This document shows, in pieces, positions 21,074 through 28,685 of a stretch of DNA of 64,000 nt. The stretch spans positions 20,111 to 84,110 of IMG/VR virus record IMGVR_UViG_3300028920_000060; one strand, given 5' to 3'. Source of the stretch: a virus. A model generated the notes under the pieces. That model was not told the origin of the DNA, ran no database searches, and saw only the letters and a program-made list of their open reading frames with translations. Both the position numbers and the translations under genes were made by a program. Numbering within the stretch: the first letter of the stretch is position 1; every line of letters starts with the position of its first letter.

Positions 21074-21486
21074 TGAGGCTGGCCATTCTTCCAAGCAGTG
21101 GCAAATCCCTGCACAGCATCCTTACCAAGTTTGATACCAGCATAACCAAGCAAAGCAAACAATACATAAAGTTCGCTTTGACTAATTTCAGCATACTTGA
21201 CTACAATTTCAACAACCTGTATTACTTCTTCTTTTACACCACCAACAGCAATAGAATCGGCCGCAACAGTAGCCTCATTCTTGATTGGTTCTACAATTTC
21301 CCTGACGACATCACCCACCCTGTTCCAAATATACATACAGTGGGAAAACACAATCCAAAAAGAAACACGTCCAAGGGATAGTTCCCAACCACCATCTTTC
21401 TTTTCGCAGATGAGGCCACGAAAGCTTTTAAGTATAGCAAGACTAACCTTCTTCCAAGTCGCTACAGCAATCTCCTTAGTGGACAC
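21070..21486 (-). CDS. Holin-like small membrane protein
   Basis: A GTG at 21486 overlaps the upstream stop (TAGTG), giving 138 residues; the frame is open up to 21522 but that would overlap the neighbour. The N-terminal half contains GGWELSLGRVSFWIVFSHCM, a hydrophobic segment preceded by the SLGR motif common to a family of phage membrane proteins located near lysis genes. The C-terminal half has a second hydrophobic segment (ELYVLFALLGYAGIKLG). Two membrane segments and small size fit a holin. The assignment rests on topology and neighbours, not on a confirmed family. Confidence 0.6.
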   Translation of the reverse strand: MSTKEIAVATWKKVSLAILKSFRGLICEKKDGGWELSLGRVSFWIVFSHCMYIWNRVGDVVREIVEPIKNEATVAADSIAVGGVKEEVIQVVEIVVKYAEISQSELYVLFALLGYAGIKLGKDAVQGFATAWKNGQPQ

Positions 21487-21881
21487 TACGCACCCCCTGG
21501 TGTTGCGGCTGCCATCATCCAAACATCTACAACTGCTGGAACTGCTGCGCTGTTGGTAATTACCAATTCACTTTTAAGAATAACTGGTAGAGATTCATCG
21601 TCAGGATGTTTTTTATTCAACCTAGTAGAAGGTCTCCATTCCTCAATAGGAACTTGAAATACTTTGTTAGGGGGTGCGGTATTCACAACTACAGCAGCAC
21701 CATCATTTTCACCACCAAATTTAGGCTGTACACTAACATTAATTGTAGTGGCATATACTTTAACCCAAGCACAGTAGTGTCGATATGGTGTACCAGACTC
21801 TAAAGTTAAAGTAGCACTATCAGCACCACCTGCAGCTTCTAACTTTATACGTCTGGCAAGCTCTAGATGTGTTACATTCAT
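21486..21881 (-). CDS. Small virion-type beta protein
   Basis: 131 residues, predicted beta-sandwich, without signal or membrane segment (RHYCAWVKVYATTINVSVQP; LPVILKSELVITNSAAVPAV). The size and strand pattern resemble small phage head-tail or capsid-accessory proteins. It lies between the PLMP-domain protein and the holin-like gene, with its ATG 3 nt past the preceding stop. Function is unknown. A minor structural role is inferred from the neighbourhood. Confidence 0.6.
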   Translation of the reverse strand: MNVTHLELARRIKLEAAGGADSATLTLESGTPYRHYCAWVKVYATTINVSVQPKFGGENDGAAVVVNTAPPNKVFQVPIEEWRPSTRLNKKHPDDESLPVILKSELVITNSAAVPAVVDVWMMAAATPGGA

Positions 21882-21883
21882 TA

Positions 21884-22825
21884 TCAGACCTGTGCTACAG
21901 AATCATCCTCATCATCCAACTCATGAGAGGCTAAATCTGCTGCCTGTTTTTGAGCCCACTTCTTTACAGACTTGTAGTAGGAATGAGCTCGAATGTGCTC
22001 GTAGTCATCTAAGGTTAAATTGGGAATGTCCTGCAGTGATTCTAAGAGTTCAGCAGCGGGCATTCTTTCAGATTCTTCAATCTCAGCCTTGACCTGATTA
22101 CAGAAATGTAGCACCCGAGGATTAATAACTTCATCCTCACCAACAACATCATTATGTGCTACACGATTACGCTCACCAAAACGAGCAGCACCACCAGGAC
22201 CGGTCCCCTTTTCTACTACTTCGTGAATCGGCTCTGGAGAGGAAGCTGCAACAGGCTCTCTATAGTTTCTATCAGAAGTACGTCGACGCTTTTCTTCAGA
22301 TGCATCAATAGCAGCATCAACGTCTGGTTCACCGTCGTTATTAAGCATATTGCTGCGCTTTGCTTTACCAGCAAAGTAAGCTTTATACTCTTCTTCAGTC
22401 AAAAGTTGGAGAGCCGGTGGACGCCGGCTAAGCATCTTTCTAAAATCCATAGATGCTTTAATAGCGTCAAAAGGAATAAATTGTGTAAGATTAACTGGAT
22501 CTCTGTTGTTAGCAAACAGAAAACCTTCATTCCGATTTGGAGCTATCGGAAATTCGCACGAAACTTGTGCGTTTGCGAGATTCTGAACATAAATATCTCG
22601 CTCTTCCTTGAAGAATTCAGTGAAGTTTCTAGGTACTGGCATAACTTTTCTTCTCCTGATTGAGGTAGCAGATACTGTTTTGAAGAGCATAATAGCAAAA
22701 GGTCGCCTCGAGTAAATTTTGGCTTTCTTCTCTCTCAGCAGCCTTCTTGCTCTCCCAGGATGTATATACTCCAAAAATCTCTTTTCGGAATCTACTACTA
22801 ATACATCCTGAGTATGCTTGCTCAT
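21884..22825 (-). CDS. Head-region protein with N-terminal PLMP/RRXRR domain
   Basis: 313 residues. Residues ~8-50 (VLVVDSEKRFLEYIHPGRAR, then RLLREKKAKIYSRRPFAIML) match the RRXRR/PLMP domain, known as the N-terminus of IscB/IsrB and of HNH-type proteins. The consensus pattern is a VLD-x-G-x-PLMP strand, then RARKLL-x-x-G-KAKV and PF-T-I-x-L. No HNH or RuvC domain follows. Instead there is a hydrophilic structural-type protein (~62-313) with an acidic tail. An internal ATG at 22642 with strong AGGAGA could start a 252-residue short form (MPVPRNFTEFFKEERDIYVQ). It lies directly downstream of the capsid genes. A nucleic-acid-binding role is possible but unproven. Confidence 0.7.
   Translation of the reverse strand: MSKHTQDVLVVDSEKRFLEYIHPGRARRLLREKKAKIYSRRPFAIMLFKTVSATSIRRRKVMPVPRNFTEFFKEERDIYVQNLANAQVSCEFPIAPNRNEGFLFANNRDPVNLTQFIPFDAIKASMDFRKMLSRRPPALQLLTEEEYKAYFAGKAKRSNMLNNDGEPDVDAAIDASEEKRRRTSDRNYREPVAASSPEPIHEVVEKGTGPGGAARFGERNRVAHNDVVGEDEVINPRVLHFCNQVKAEIEESERMPAAELLESLQDIPNLTLDDYEHIRAHSYYKSVKKWAQKQAADLASHELDDEDDSVAQV
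22642..22825 (-). other. RRXRR/PLMP module of the head-region protein
   Basis: A detachable N-terminal module of ~61 codons, running from the ATG at 22825 to the internal start at 22642. It has HPGRARRLLREKKAKIY and SRRPFAIML, the two signature blocks of RRXRR proteins. The module is separable at an internal ATG with its own ribosome-binding site. Confidence 0.55.
22652..22657 (-). promoter_or_regulatory. Internal Shine-Dalgarno, possible second start
   Basis: AGGAGA on the minus strand lies 9 bases before an in-frame ATG at 22642, within the PLMP-domain gene. It is a better ribosome-binding site than the one before the upstream start at 22825. It may therefore produce a short form lacking the PLMP domain, or mark the ancestral start before the PLMP module was added. 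Confidence 0.55.
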
Positions 22826-22851
22826 GCACAGAGCAGCCCCTCAATCCGTTT

Positions 22852-22870
22852 GTGCTCTTGCCAAGAGCAC
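22852..22870. terminator. Intergenic hairpin upstream of the PLMP-domain gene
   Basis: GTGCTCTT / AAGAGCAC forms an 8-bp perfect stem with a 3-nt loop. There is no T-run on the minus strand, so it is more likely an mRNA processing or stability element than a simple terminator. It is one of several hairpins that separate the head genes. Confidence 0.6.
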
Positions 22871-22876
22871 GGGAAT

Positions 22877-22933
22877 TTAACCCACCATGTTCTGTTCTAA
22901 CACCATGTTAGAAGGAACAGTGTATTTGCTCAT
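22877..22933 (-). CDS. 18-aa peptide ORF between head genes
   Basis: ATG at 22933, with GGGAGAGG a suitable distance upstream, opens 18 codons: MSKYTVPSNMVLEQNMVG. It is bracketed by two strong hairpins (22852-22870 and 22959-22996). It begins MSK like the following gene. It could be a translated leader peptide that controls the downstream start, or a very small structural peptide. Coding status cannot be settled without conservation data. Confidence 0.35.
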   Translation of the reverse strand: MSKYTVPSNMVLEQNMVG

Positions 22934-22958
22934 AACGAGCCTCTCCCTAAGGAGGTAA

Positions 22959-22996
22959 ATTCTAGTGGGTGGATGGTGGATTCCACCCACTAGAAT
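22959..22996. terminator. 15-bp hairpin after the 193-aa head protein gene
   Basis: ATTCTAGTGGGTGGA at 22959-22973 is perfectly complementary to 22982-22996, with an 8-nt loop. It begins 6 nt past the stop of the 193-aa gene on the minus strand. Only a weak TTT follows, so read-through with mRNA stabilisation or processing is as likely as termination. Confidence 0.75.
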
Positions 22997-23001
22997 AACA
23001 A

Positions 23002-23583
23002 CTACGAAGCCTTCAGAATCTTAATCCGAAGAGCAGAATCGACGATAGGGGTCGGACTACCACCAGCAGTATAGACTAACGCGATCGAAATCTTGTCACC
23101 CTTAACTACAGTAGCTCCACCTTCATCGCCATAAAGAGTCTGACGCGCAGCAGTAACCGTGGTATCATCAGCAACCAGAGCCGAAGCCAGGATGGATGAA
23201 CCATTTACCAGAACGTCAAACGTCATGTCCTCACCGGAAGCGGGAAGAGCACCAACCTGAGCTTCGACAGAAATGGTGCCTGCCATATCAGCAGTACCAA
23301 TCATAATCTCAGCCTGATTTGCAGCAGTTTCCTGCACAAACTCCATCAACTGGGAATCGAGCAAAGACTCAATATCGCCAGCTTCCGCCACGGTGGAGAT
23401 GGTGATCGTACCAGCAGCTACCAGCGTACGAATTGAACCAACTCTGTTCAGATCGTCAATCGTTACCCGATCCCCGACATCGACATAGCCACTACCTGGC
23501 ACAGTCTCTCTGATGGTTTCTTCACCAACAGTAAAGTCAAGGGAAATAGGATCTGTCGTAGTATTGGTAATCAATACTTGCAT
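23002..23583 (-). CDS. Capsid-associated protein (decoration or head fibre)
   Basis: 193 residues. The N-terminal ~70 residues form a beta module (VLITNTTTDPISLDFTVGEE), and the C-terminal ~100 form another with AEIMIGTADMAGTISVEAQV. It is GC-rich in codon use like the major capsid gene just upstream and is separated from it by a strong hairpin, which suggests high and independently tuned expression. It lacks catalytic motifs. A decoration protein or head-completion protein is likely by position; no family is recognised. Confidence 0.6.
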   Translation of the reverse strand: MQVLITNTTTDPISLDFTVGEETIRETVPGSGYVDVGDRVTIDDLNRVGSIRTLVAAGTITISTVAEAGDIESLLDSQLMEFVQETAANQAEIMIGTADMAGTISVEAQVGALPASGEDMTFDVLVNGSSILASALVADDTTVTAARQTLYGDEGGATVVKGDKISIALVYTAGGSPTPIVDSALRIKILKAS

Positions 23584-23613
23584 TTCATTCCCTCACAAAA
23601 CTTAATAGACAGC

Positions 23614-23637
23614 TGGGCGTCAGAAATCTGACGCCCA
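23614..23637. terminator. 10-bp hairpin downstream of the major capsid gene
   Basis: TGGGCGTCAG / CTGACGCCCA is a perfect 10-bp stem with a 4-nt loop. It lies 19 nt past the capsid stop codon on the minus strand. It is not followed by a U-tract, so it may be a stability or processing signal rather than a full terminator. Confidence 0.75.
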
Positions 23638-23655
23638 AGCTAGTCTACCAATGTT

Positions 23656-24864
23656 TTACTTCCGGCCCTTGGCTGCCGCTCTCGGGTTCGGGATACCGAA
23701 GCCGATGATCTCGCCAAACGCCCAACCCTTGACCAGACGACGATGGCTGAACATGTTGAAAGGCTCACTGAAGAGCTCAACACGAACACCCATCTCGCCG
23801 AGGTACTCACTGCCGGTGACGGCGTAGAAGGTACCCGCAGGCACGACTTCTTCAACACCGGTACCAGCTGCAGTGATGATCTGAGCATTGAGGATGTTGC
23901 CGATGTAACCGGCGAGGATTAACTCGCGCTCGGTCACCGGGTCAACAGCCGCACTCATCGTCTTCACAACGTCCGAAAGCTCAGCACGGTTGATGAAGTA
24001 CTTCTCAACCATGAGGCGGTGACGCTCAACCTGATAGCGAACATCTTCAAACGCAGCAATACCGAGCGTAGTGAAGATGGTCTCGGAGTTTACGGTGACG
24101 GCAGCACGATCAAGCAGTGCCAGGCCGCGCTTATCCTCTTCGAGCTCAATCTCCTGCCGCGCAGTGTCCTGAGCACGATCGAGAACATCGTAATTCATCT
24201 GATAGATGTCTTCGATGTCCACGGTCGGGAAAGCGGTAACCTTGAACTCGGAAGGCTGAATGAATCGACCATGAAGTCGAGACTCAATGGACTGACCATC
24301 CTGACCAACCACCCAAGCGGTAGCACGAACATCCTTCGCAATGCGGAAGAGTTCGCCCTGAGCTAACGGACGGACACGATAGAGCTTGCGAGCCCAGCCC
24401 TCGTAATCCACGATGTCCTTGATCGGAAGCAGAAGCTCCTGACCAACAATCGCGAAACCTTCACCAGTTGGATCAGTCATCGCCGCAGCGAGAACCTTAC
24501 GCCGATCTTCGGCGTCCATTTGGTTAGAAGCTTCACGATAAAAAGTGCCCGGAGACGCTTTACGCGTAACGCTCTGAAGCAGGTATGCTACCTGCTGAAG
24601 GGCATCTTTATCATCGTAGGCATTAACTTCACCAGACTTATCGAACATGCGGTTCGACAAATTGGTGTTACCAACAGCCTGACGAACGCCATCACGAGTA
24701 ACCTCACCAGCATACGCGGTGGGGTTAAACTTGCCAGTCTCATCAAAATGCTGCTCATCTTGCACACTGGCATGACGTTGGATGGTTGGGGTCTCTACAC
24801 CCTTTGGCGGAGGCGTCGCCGCCCCAGCCGCAGCGAGGCGCTTATAAGGATTTACTACGCTCAT
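23656..24864 (-). CDS. Major capsid protein (HK97 fold)
   Basis: 402 residues. The layout fits HK97-type capsid proteins of large phages: a disordered N-terminal arm (~1-60), then a helical region, an extended E-loop-like stretch (PLAQGELFRIAKDVRATAWV), a long central helix with acidic residues (RAQDTARQEIELEEDKRGLA), and a C-terminal A-domain (GYIGNILNAQIITAAGTGVE; LFSEPFNMFSHRRLVKGWAF). It sits downstream of the portal and the probable protease/scaffold. Codons are markedly GC-richer than in most of the operon, as expected for an abundant product. Hairpins flank it on both sides. Confidence 0.85.
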   Translation of the reverse strand: MSVVNPYKRLAAAGAATPPPKGVETPTIQRHASVQDEQHFDETGKFNPTAYAGEVTRDGVRQAVGNTNLSNRMFDKSGEVNAYDDKDALQQVAYLLQSVTRKASPGTFYREASNQMDAEDRRKVLAAAMTDPTGEGFAIVGQELLLPIKDIVDYEGWARKLYRVRPLAQGELFRIAKDVRATAWVVGQDGQSIESRLHGRFIQPSEFKVTAFPTVDIEDIYQMNYDVLDRAQDTARQEIELEEDKRGLALLDRAAVTVNSETIFTTLGIAAFEDVRYQVERHRLMVEKYFINRAELSDVVKTMSAAVDPVTERELILAGYIGNILNAQIITAAGTGVEEVVPAGTFYAVTGSEYLGEMGVRVELFSEPFNMFSHRRLVKGWAFGEIIGFGIPNPRAAAKGRK

Positions 24865-24900
24865 CTTTTTCTCCTGTTAAATTGATTCATAACCTTAAAG

Positions 24901-24925
24901 AGTGGGCGGGTTACCCCGCCCCACT
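24901..24925. terminator. GC-rich hairpin between decoration and capsid genes
   Basis: AGTGGGCGGG pairs with CCCGCCCCACT (one bulged C), with a tiny loop. It lies between the stop of the 264-aa gene at 24941 and the capsid start at 24864. It belongs to the series of hairpins that separate the head genes. Confidence 0.7.
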
Positions 24926-24940
24926 CAGTACTGGGTTAGA

Positions 24941-25735
24941 TTATGGCTGAACCACAGGATCGCCACCAAGACGTACACCGAGGAAAGGATCATCGGCGGT
25001 CGGCAGCTGCATCACGTGACCAACAAACTCACCTTCAGTACTGTCGGTGGTGAAATAACCAGCCAGTGCCGCAGTATTACCACCACAGTACAGGTTTTTA
25101 CCAGCACCAGTCAGTGCGTAGTCGTTGCGGGAGGTGTCATACATCGAAGTAAACAGAATCGAAGCATCGGTAATAACCGTGATTCTGTTGTCAGCGATGC
25201 TAACATCATCCGTGAAGTTGAAGAAGTTACGACCCTGGAAGTCCAGATCTCTGGTAGCCAGATCGTAAGTGTAAGTCACGTAGGTGGCAGCGCCAACTAC
25301 GAGATTACCAGAGCCGGGGTTGATACGCGTAAGCGTGCCATTCGTTGCATTCAACGTGTAGTCAGTGGTTGCTACAAGAGCGGTACCACCCTGATCGGGA
25401 GCGGTGTTGGCCTTAACATTACTCACGTTCGGATGAGCAAGCTCCACAGTGGCGGTGATCGTGGGGAACGTCACAACCTCATCCACCACCGCAGCAGTGT
25501 AGACGTTAGTCTTGTTCCACTTAGCAACGCCAAGCACCGGGCGACTGACCGCCTTGATCAGGTTACCATCAGCATCCTGCGCCACCAGCATGCCTTGCTC
25601 GAAATCGGCAGCGTTAGCTGCACGATAAACGCCGACATCCTGGAGAATGACGCAACGACCTAAATCCAGTCCTCTCGGAAATACATCCGATTGGAACGCC
25701 CCAAGACGGGGGCTATCTAATCCTACAGAACCCAT
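24941..25735 (-). CDS. Probable capsid decoration/stabilisation protein
   Basis: 264 residues, beta-rich, with an N-terminal segment (GRCVILQDVGVYRAANAADF, then EQGMLVAQDADGNLI) that resembles the SH3-like or lambda gpD-type decoration proteins. Those proteins carry the typical G-x-L-V wording before a small beta barrel. The middle (KWNKTNVYTAAVVDEVVTFP) continues as strands, and the C-terminus is Gly/Ala-rich. It is encoded immediately before the major capsid protein with GC-rich codons and flanking hairpins, as for abundant head proteins. The decoration role is an inference from order and fold impression. Confidence 0.65.
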   Translation of the reverse strand: MGSVGLDSPRLGAFQSDVFPRGLDLGRCVILQDVGVYRAANAADFEQGMLVAQDADGNLIKAVSRPVLGVAKWNKTNVYTAAVVDEVVTFPTITATVELAHPNVSNVKANTAPDQGGTALVATTDYTLNATNGTLTRINPGSGNLVVGAATYVTYTYDLATRDLDFQGRNFFNFTDDVSIADNRITVITDASILFTSMYDTSRNDYALTGAGKNLYCGGNTAALAGYFTTDSTEGEFVGHVMQLPTADDPFLGVRLGGDPVVQP

Positions 25736-25764
25736 TTTCTACCTCCATTGGTAGTTAACGTTGT

Positions 25765-25782
25765 GGGGGGACGATGCCCCCG
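25765..25782. terminator. Hairpin between protease/scaffold and decoration genes
   Basis: GGGGG at 25765-25770 can pair with CCCCC at 25777-25781; an alternative register pairs GGGACG with CGTCCC. It lies just after the stop of the 897-aa gene on the minus strand and upstream of the decoration gene start. Confidence 0.55.
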
Positions 25783-25785
25783 TCC

Positions 25786-28479
25786 CTATCGCCCAAGATT
25801 GGCTAAACCTGCCACCTTAGTTACACCAACAGCATCTCTAATAGCTGTACGTTTATTATCAGTTTGAGGCTGCTGAGTAGTCTCAGTTGGATTCAACTGT
25901 AGATTTCCTTGCGTAGCAGCCTGCTTGAGTTGTACATCGCTAGCACTCGGTTGAAACGCAGCTTCATCAAGCGGAACAGCAGCAGTCTTGATATTCTTCA
26001 AGTCTGCCTCTACTTGCATCAAAGTCTCATCATTCCAATTCATAACCGACGCGGCACGTTCAATAATGCCATCAATGAACGCTTCCCACGCTGGTTTATC
26101 AGTACCTTCAATAATAGGATCAGAAAATGCAGCTTCTACAATAGTAACTGCAGTTTTCTGATCCATAGGGGCGTATTCATACCCATCACCAAGCGGCATC
26201 GGGTTACAAAGTGCAATCCCCATTGCCGTCTTCAATGGCGAATACTCGAGGTTGAGAGCTTGTCGCTTAGCGACAAGTTTAAGAGCACGGGCAAATCTAT
26301 CAGCCATGTTGGTGATAAATTGCTTCTTCTCTTCCTCTAGTTCCGCGATTTTCTTCTCTAATCTACCCTTATAAAGCGATTCAATTCTAGCAGCGTGTTG
26401 CTTGATATCATATGAAGCAACTTCTGCCTTCTTATCTTTGTCCTTCTTCTTCTTTTTATCAAGACATTCATCATCATCTGACATAGGACCAGTACCATCA
26501 GGCTTACCAGGGCCTTTAATCTTGCCAGCAGATTTCATATCAGTACTGACATCATCAACAGCGCTCTGACTCAAACTCCAGTCCTTACGCTTGTCTTTCA
26601 TGTCAGAATCCTTCATCTCGTTCACCGACAACTGATCAGGATTCCTGTCGTGTTGTTCATCCTCAAGATCAGTTTCACGATCACTCAAGGAGTCATTACT
26701 AAGAGATACAGTTTCATCGTATTCATCAGCACGATCAGAATCAGCACCATCACCAGTAGCAGTATCTTTGGCAGAACCAGGCTTATCTGCTAAATCAGAA
26801 TCGCCTTCAGCAGAAGTTGGAGCACTTGGTTCATTCCGATCAATACCAGTCATATCATCGTGATAATGCTGTAAAACCTGAGCAAGACGTGGACCAACAA
26901 TGGCCTTCGTCATGTTAATAGCAGTTCCAATACCATACTGTGCGATGGTAGTAAGAACTTTCTTAGCTAAATCCTCAGGACCGACGCTAGCAACCTTGGT
27001 AGTATCTACCCTATCAGGTTTTACTACAAACAAGGTACCTTCTGCATCAAAGATACGGACATTACCAGCACTAGTAATCTCCGCCTTTAAATGCTTGTAT
27101 GACTCAGCAAAACGAAGCATAGGGGAACCTCCAGAGGTTTCTTTATTTCCACGTTTAGGCGGAGTAGCCTCAGGCCCTTCAATGCCCATGGCTGCCGGTG
27201 TTAACACACCACCGGGACCTGCCGGTGTTGCGCCTAATTCTTCTGGTTTCAATTCTTCAATAGGAGTTTTATTATCTAGTGAAGTTTCTTCTAATTCACT
27301 TGATTCAATTTCTACACCATCCGGTGTAGTATTAATGTTTATTGTAACGTCACCACCGCCCTTTTCTTCATCCATTGGTGGAGGTTCAAGACCTGGAGGT
27401 GGCATATCAGGGCCAGGTTCTGCAGAACCAGGACCAGGGAGGCCAGGTGGTGGAGGAGGCATCGGAGGGCCAGCTTGTGCCGCCTTCTGGAGCTTCTCCT
27501 CCACCCGCCTTTCGAGATCAGCAACCTTTTGGCTTAATATAAGTATGTCAGATTCGTTTTGGAGCTGATCATCGTTTAGCCGTTCACTGAGCTTTAAAAT
27601 CTCATATTGCTCAGCTTTGGTGTCAGCTGGGTCATGTACACGACTATACTCATCGTATATAACCCCCTCACACCACTCGAAAGCTCTGGCAGTTTTCTTA
27701 GTAATCTTAGCGGTTTTATCTTTACCGTATTCAATTACAAAGGCTACTGGATTAAATCCAGGTTCAGACTCATCATAAGTCTTACCTTTGTTTTTAATAT
27801 GAGCACAAAACTCGCCTCTGCTATATGCAACGTTATTACAAACATTGCATCGAGTACGTAAACAAGAGCAGCCCATCGATCCATGTTTAAGGATGCCAGC
27901 TGTTACTGCTCGAGCGAAAGTGGGATCTTTTTTAGTATCAATAGCGACAAGAAGTTCTACAAATTCATCCTTGACTACATTACCGCATTTTCTACAGTGA
28001 ATGCCAGTCTCAGGATCGCGACCTTCTTTTGATGCAGTTTTATTACCACAATTTGGACATTCATCAAGAGGTGGCGTAGCATCATTGTAATGAGCGTCTA
28101 CAATAAAACCTCTTGCATTTTTAGGATTTTCTGCTCTATGATTAATGTGATGCGGTTTATTTTCGTAAGTACGATAGACTTGTTTACCAAGACGCCCATC
28201 AAATCTTAAAAGTTCATGCTTATGAAAAGCATCCTTATTCTCATTAGGCACATTAGATGTATTGCCTCTAATAGCCTCAAATATATAATCAGCAGGATTA
28301 TCTGAAATATCGTATTCAGACGCCACAATTGCAAGTGAGGCTTTAATATCTATGGGCTTACGTTTATTTAAAAATTCGCTAGTATTTTCATCACCATAAG
28401 CTGCCGATTTTTGCAGCTTATCGTCTTCATACTCAGCGACAGATAAAGTCTGAACTTCAGCAGTTTTGATGAATGTCAT
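25786..28479 (-). CDS. Probable prohead protease fused to scaffold-like region
   Basis: 897 residues. Residues ~1-280 resemble the serine prohead proteases of large phages: NKPHHINHR with a candidate catalytic His, then GFIVDAHYN, a strand EFVELLVAIDTKKDPTFARA and HGSMGCSCLRTRCNVCNNVA carrying the candidate Ser. A zinc-ribbon (CPNCG and CRKCG) is inserted between them. After a coiled coil and a Pro-rich stretch (~335-380), the remaining ~500 residues are acidic, charged and low-complexity, with coiled coil, as expected of an internal scaffold. Location between portal and capsid genes supports this. Catalytic residues are proposed by analogy only. Confidence 0.65.
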   Translation of the reverse strand: MTFIKTAEVQTLSVAEYEDDKLQKSAAYGDENTSEFLNKRKPIDIKASLAIVASEYDISDNPADYIFEAIRGNTSNVPNENKDAFHKHELLRFDGRLGKQVYRTYENKPHHINHRAENPKNARGFIVDAHYNDATPPLDECPNCGNKTASKEGRDPETGIHCRKCGNVVKDEFVELLVAIDTKKDPTFARAVTAGILKHGSMGCSCLRTRCNVCNNVAYSRGEFCAHIKNKGKTYDESEPGFNPVAFVIEYGKDKTAKITKKTARAFEWCEGVIYDEYSRVHDPADTKAEQYEILKLSERLNDDQLQNESDILILSQKVADLERRVEEKLQKAAQAGPPMPPPPPGLPGPGSAEPGPDMPPPGLEPPPMDEEKGGGDVTININTTPDGVEIESSELEETSLDNKTPIEELKPEELGATPAGPGGVLTPAAMGIEGPEATPPKRGNKETSGGSPMLRFAESYKHLKAEITSAGNVRIFDAEGTLFVVKPDRVDTTKVASVGPEDLAKKVLTTIAQYGIGTAINMTKAIVGPRLAQVLQHYHDDMTGIDRNEPSAPTSAEGDSDLADKPGSAKDTATGDGADSDRADEYDETVSLSNDSLSDRETDLEDEQHDRNPDQLSVNEMKDSDMKDKRKDWSLSQSAVDDVSTDMKSAGKIKGPGKPDGTGPMSDDDECLDKKKKKDKDKKAEVASYDIKQHAARIESLYKGRLEKKIAELEEEKKQFITNMADRFARALKLVAKRQALNLEYSPLKTAMGIALCNPMPLGDGYEYAPMDQKTAVTIVEAAFSDPIIEGTDKPAWEAFIDGIIERAASVMNWNDETLMQVEADLKNIKTAAVPLDEAAFQPSASDVQLKQAATQGNLQLNPTETTQQPQTDNKRTAIRDAVGVTKVAGLANLGR

Positions 28480-28592
28480 TGCTTTTCTTGATCTTTCTTA
28501 TCTTTTTTATCTTGCTTTTCACTTTTATCTTTTTTATTTTTGTCTTTTTTTAATACCCCTAAGGTAGTTGTCTTACCTGTTTTCTTGAACAT
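28476..28592 (-). CDS. 38-aa lysine-rich peptide
   Basis: ATG at 28592, preceded by GAGG, encodes MFKKTGKTTTLGVLKKDKNK and then a run of Lys/Asp/Glu repeats (KKDK units), ending with TGA inside the ATGA start of the protease/scaffold gene. About half of its residues are Lys. The coupling makes it likely to be translated. It could bind DNA or the acidic scaffold region encoded next; both are speculation from charge. Confidence 0.6.
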   Translation of the reverse strand: MFKKTGKTTTLGVLKKDKNKKDKSEKQDKKDKKDQEKQ

Positions 28593-28607
28593 TCACCGCC
28601 TCACATG

Positions 28608-28627
28608 CTTAAATACTCAGTATTAAG
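28608..28627. terminator. AT-rich hairpin after the portal gene
   Basis: CTTAAATA and TATTAAG can pair around a short loop, about 60 nt past the portal stop on the minus strand. The stem is weak compared with the GC-rich hairpins further downstream. The rest of the 28593-28685 gap shows nothing recognisable. Confidence 0.4.
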
Positions 28628-28685
28628 CTGTTTTCAGTAATAATTTAAGGTTAACAACGAACATTGTACTTTCTTACAGTATGTT

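Noticed and set aside
21884-22825. IscB or other RNA-guided nuclease
   Set aside because: Only the PLMP-like module is present; there is no RuvC, bridge helix or HNH motif and no adjacent guide RNA scaffold.
22629-22844. ORF in another minus frame at the PLMP gene start
   Set aside because: It overlaps the PLMP-module frame completely, which carries the recognisable motif and downstream continuity.
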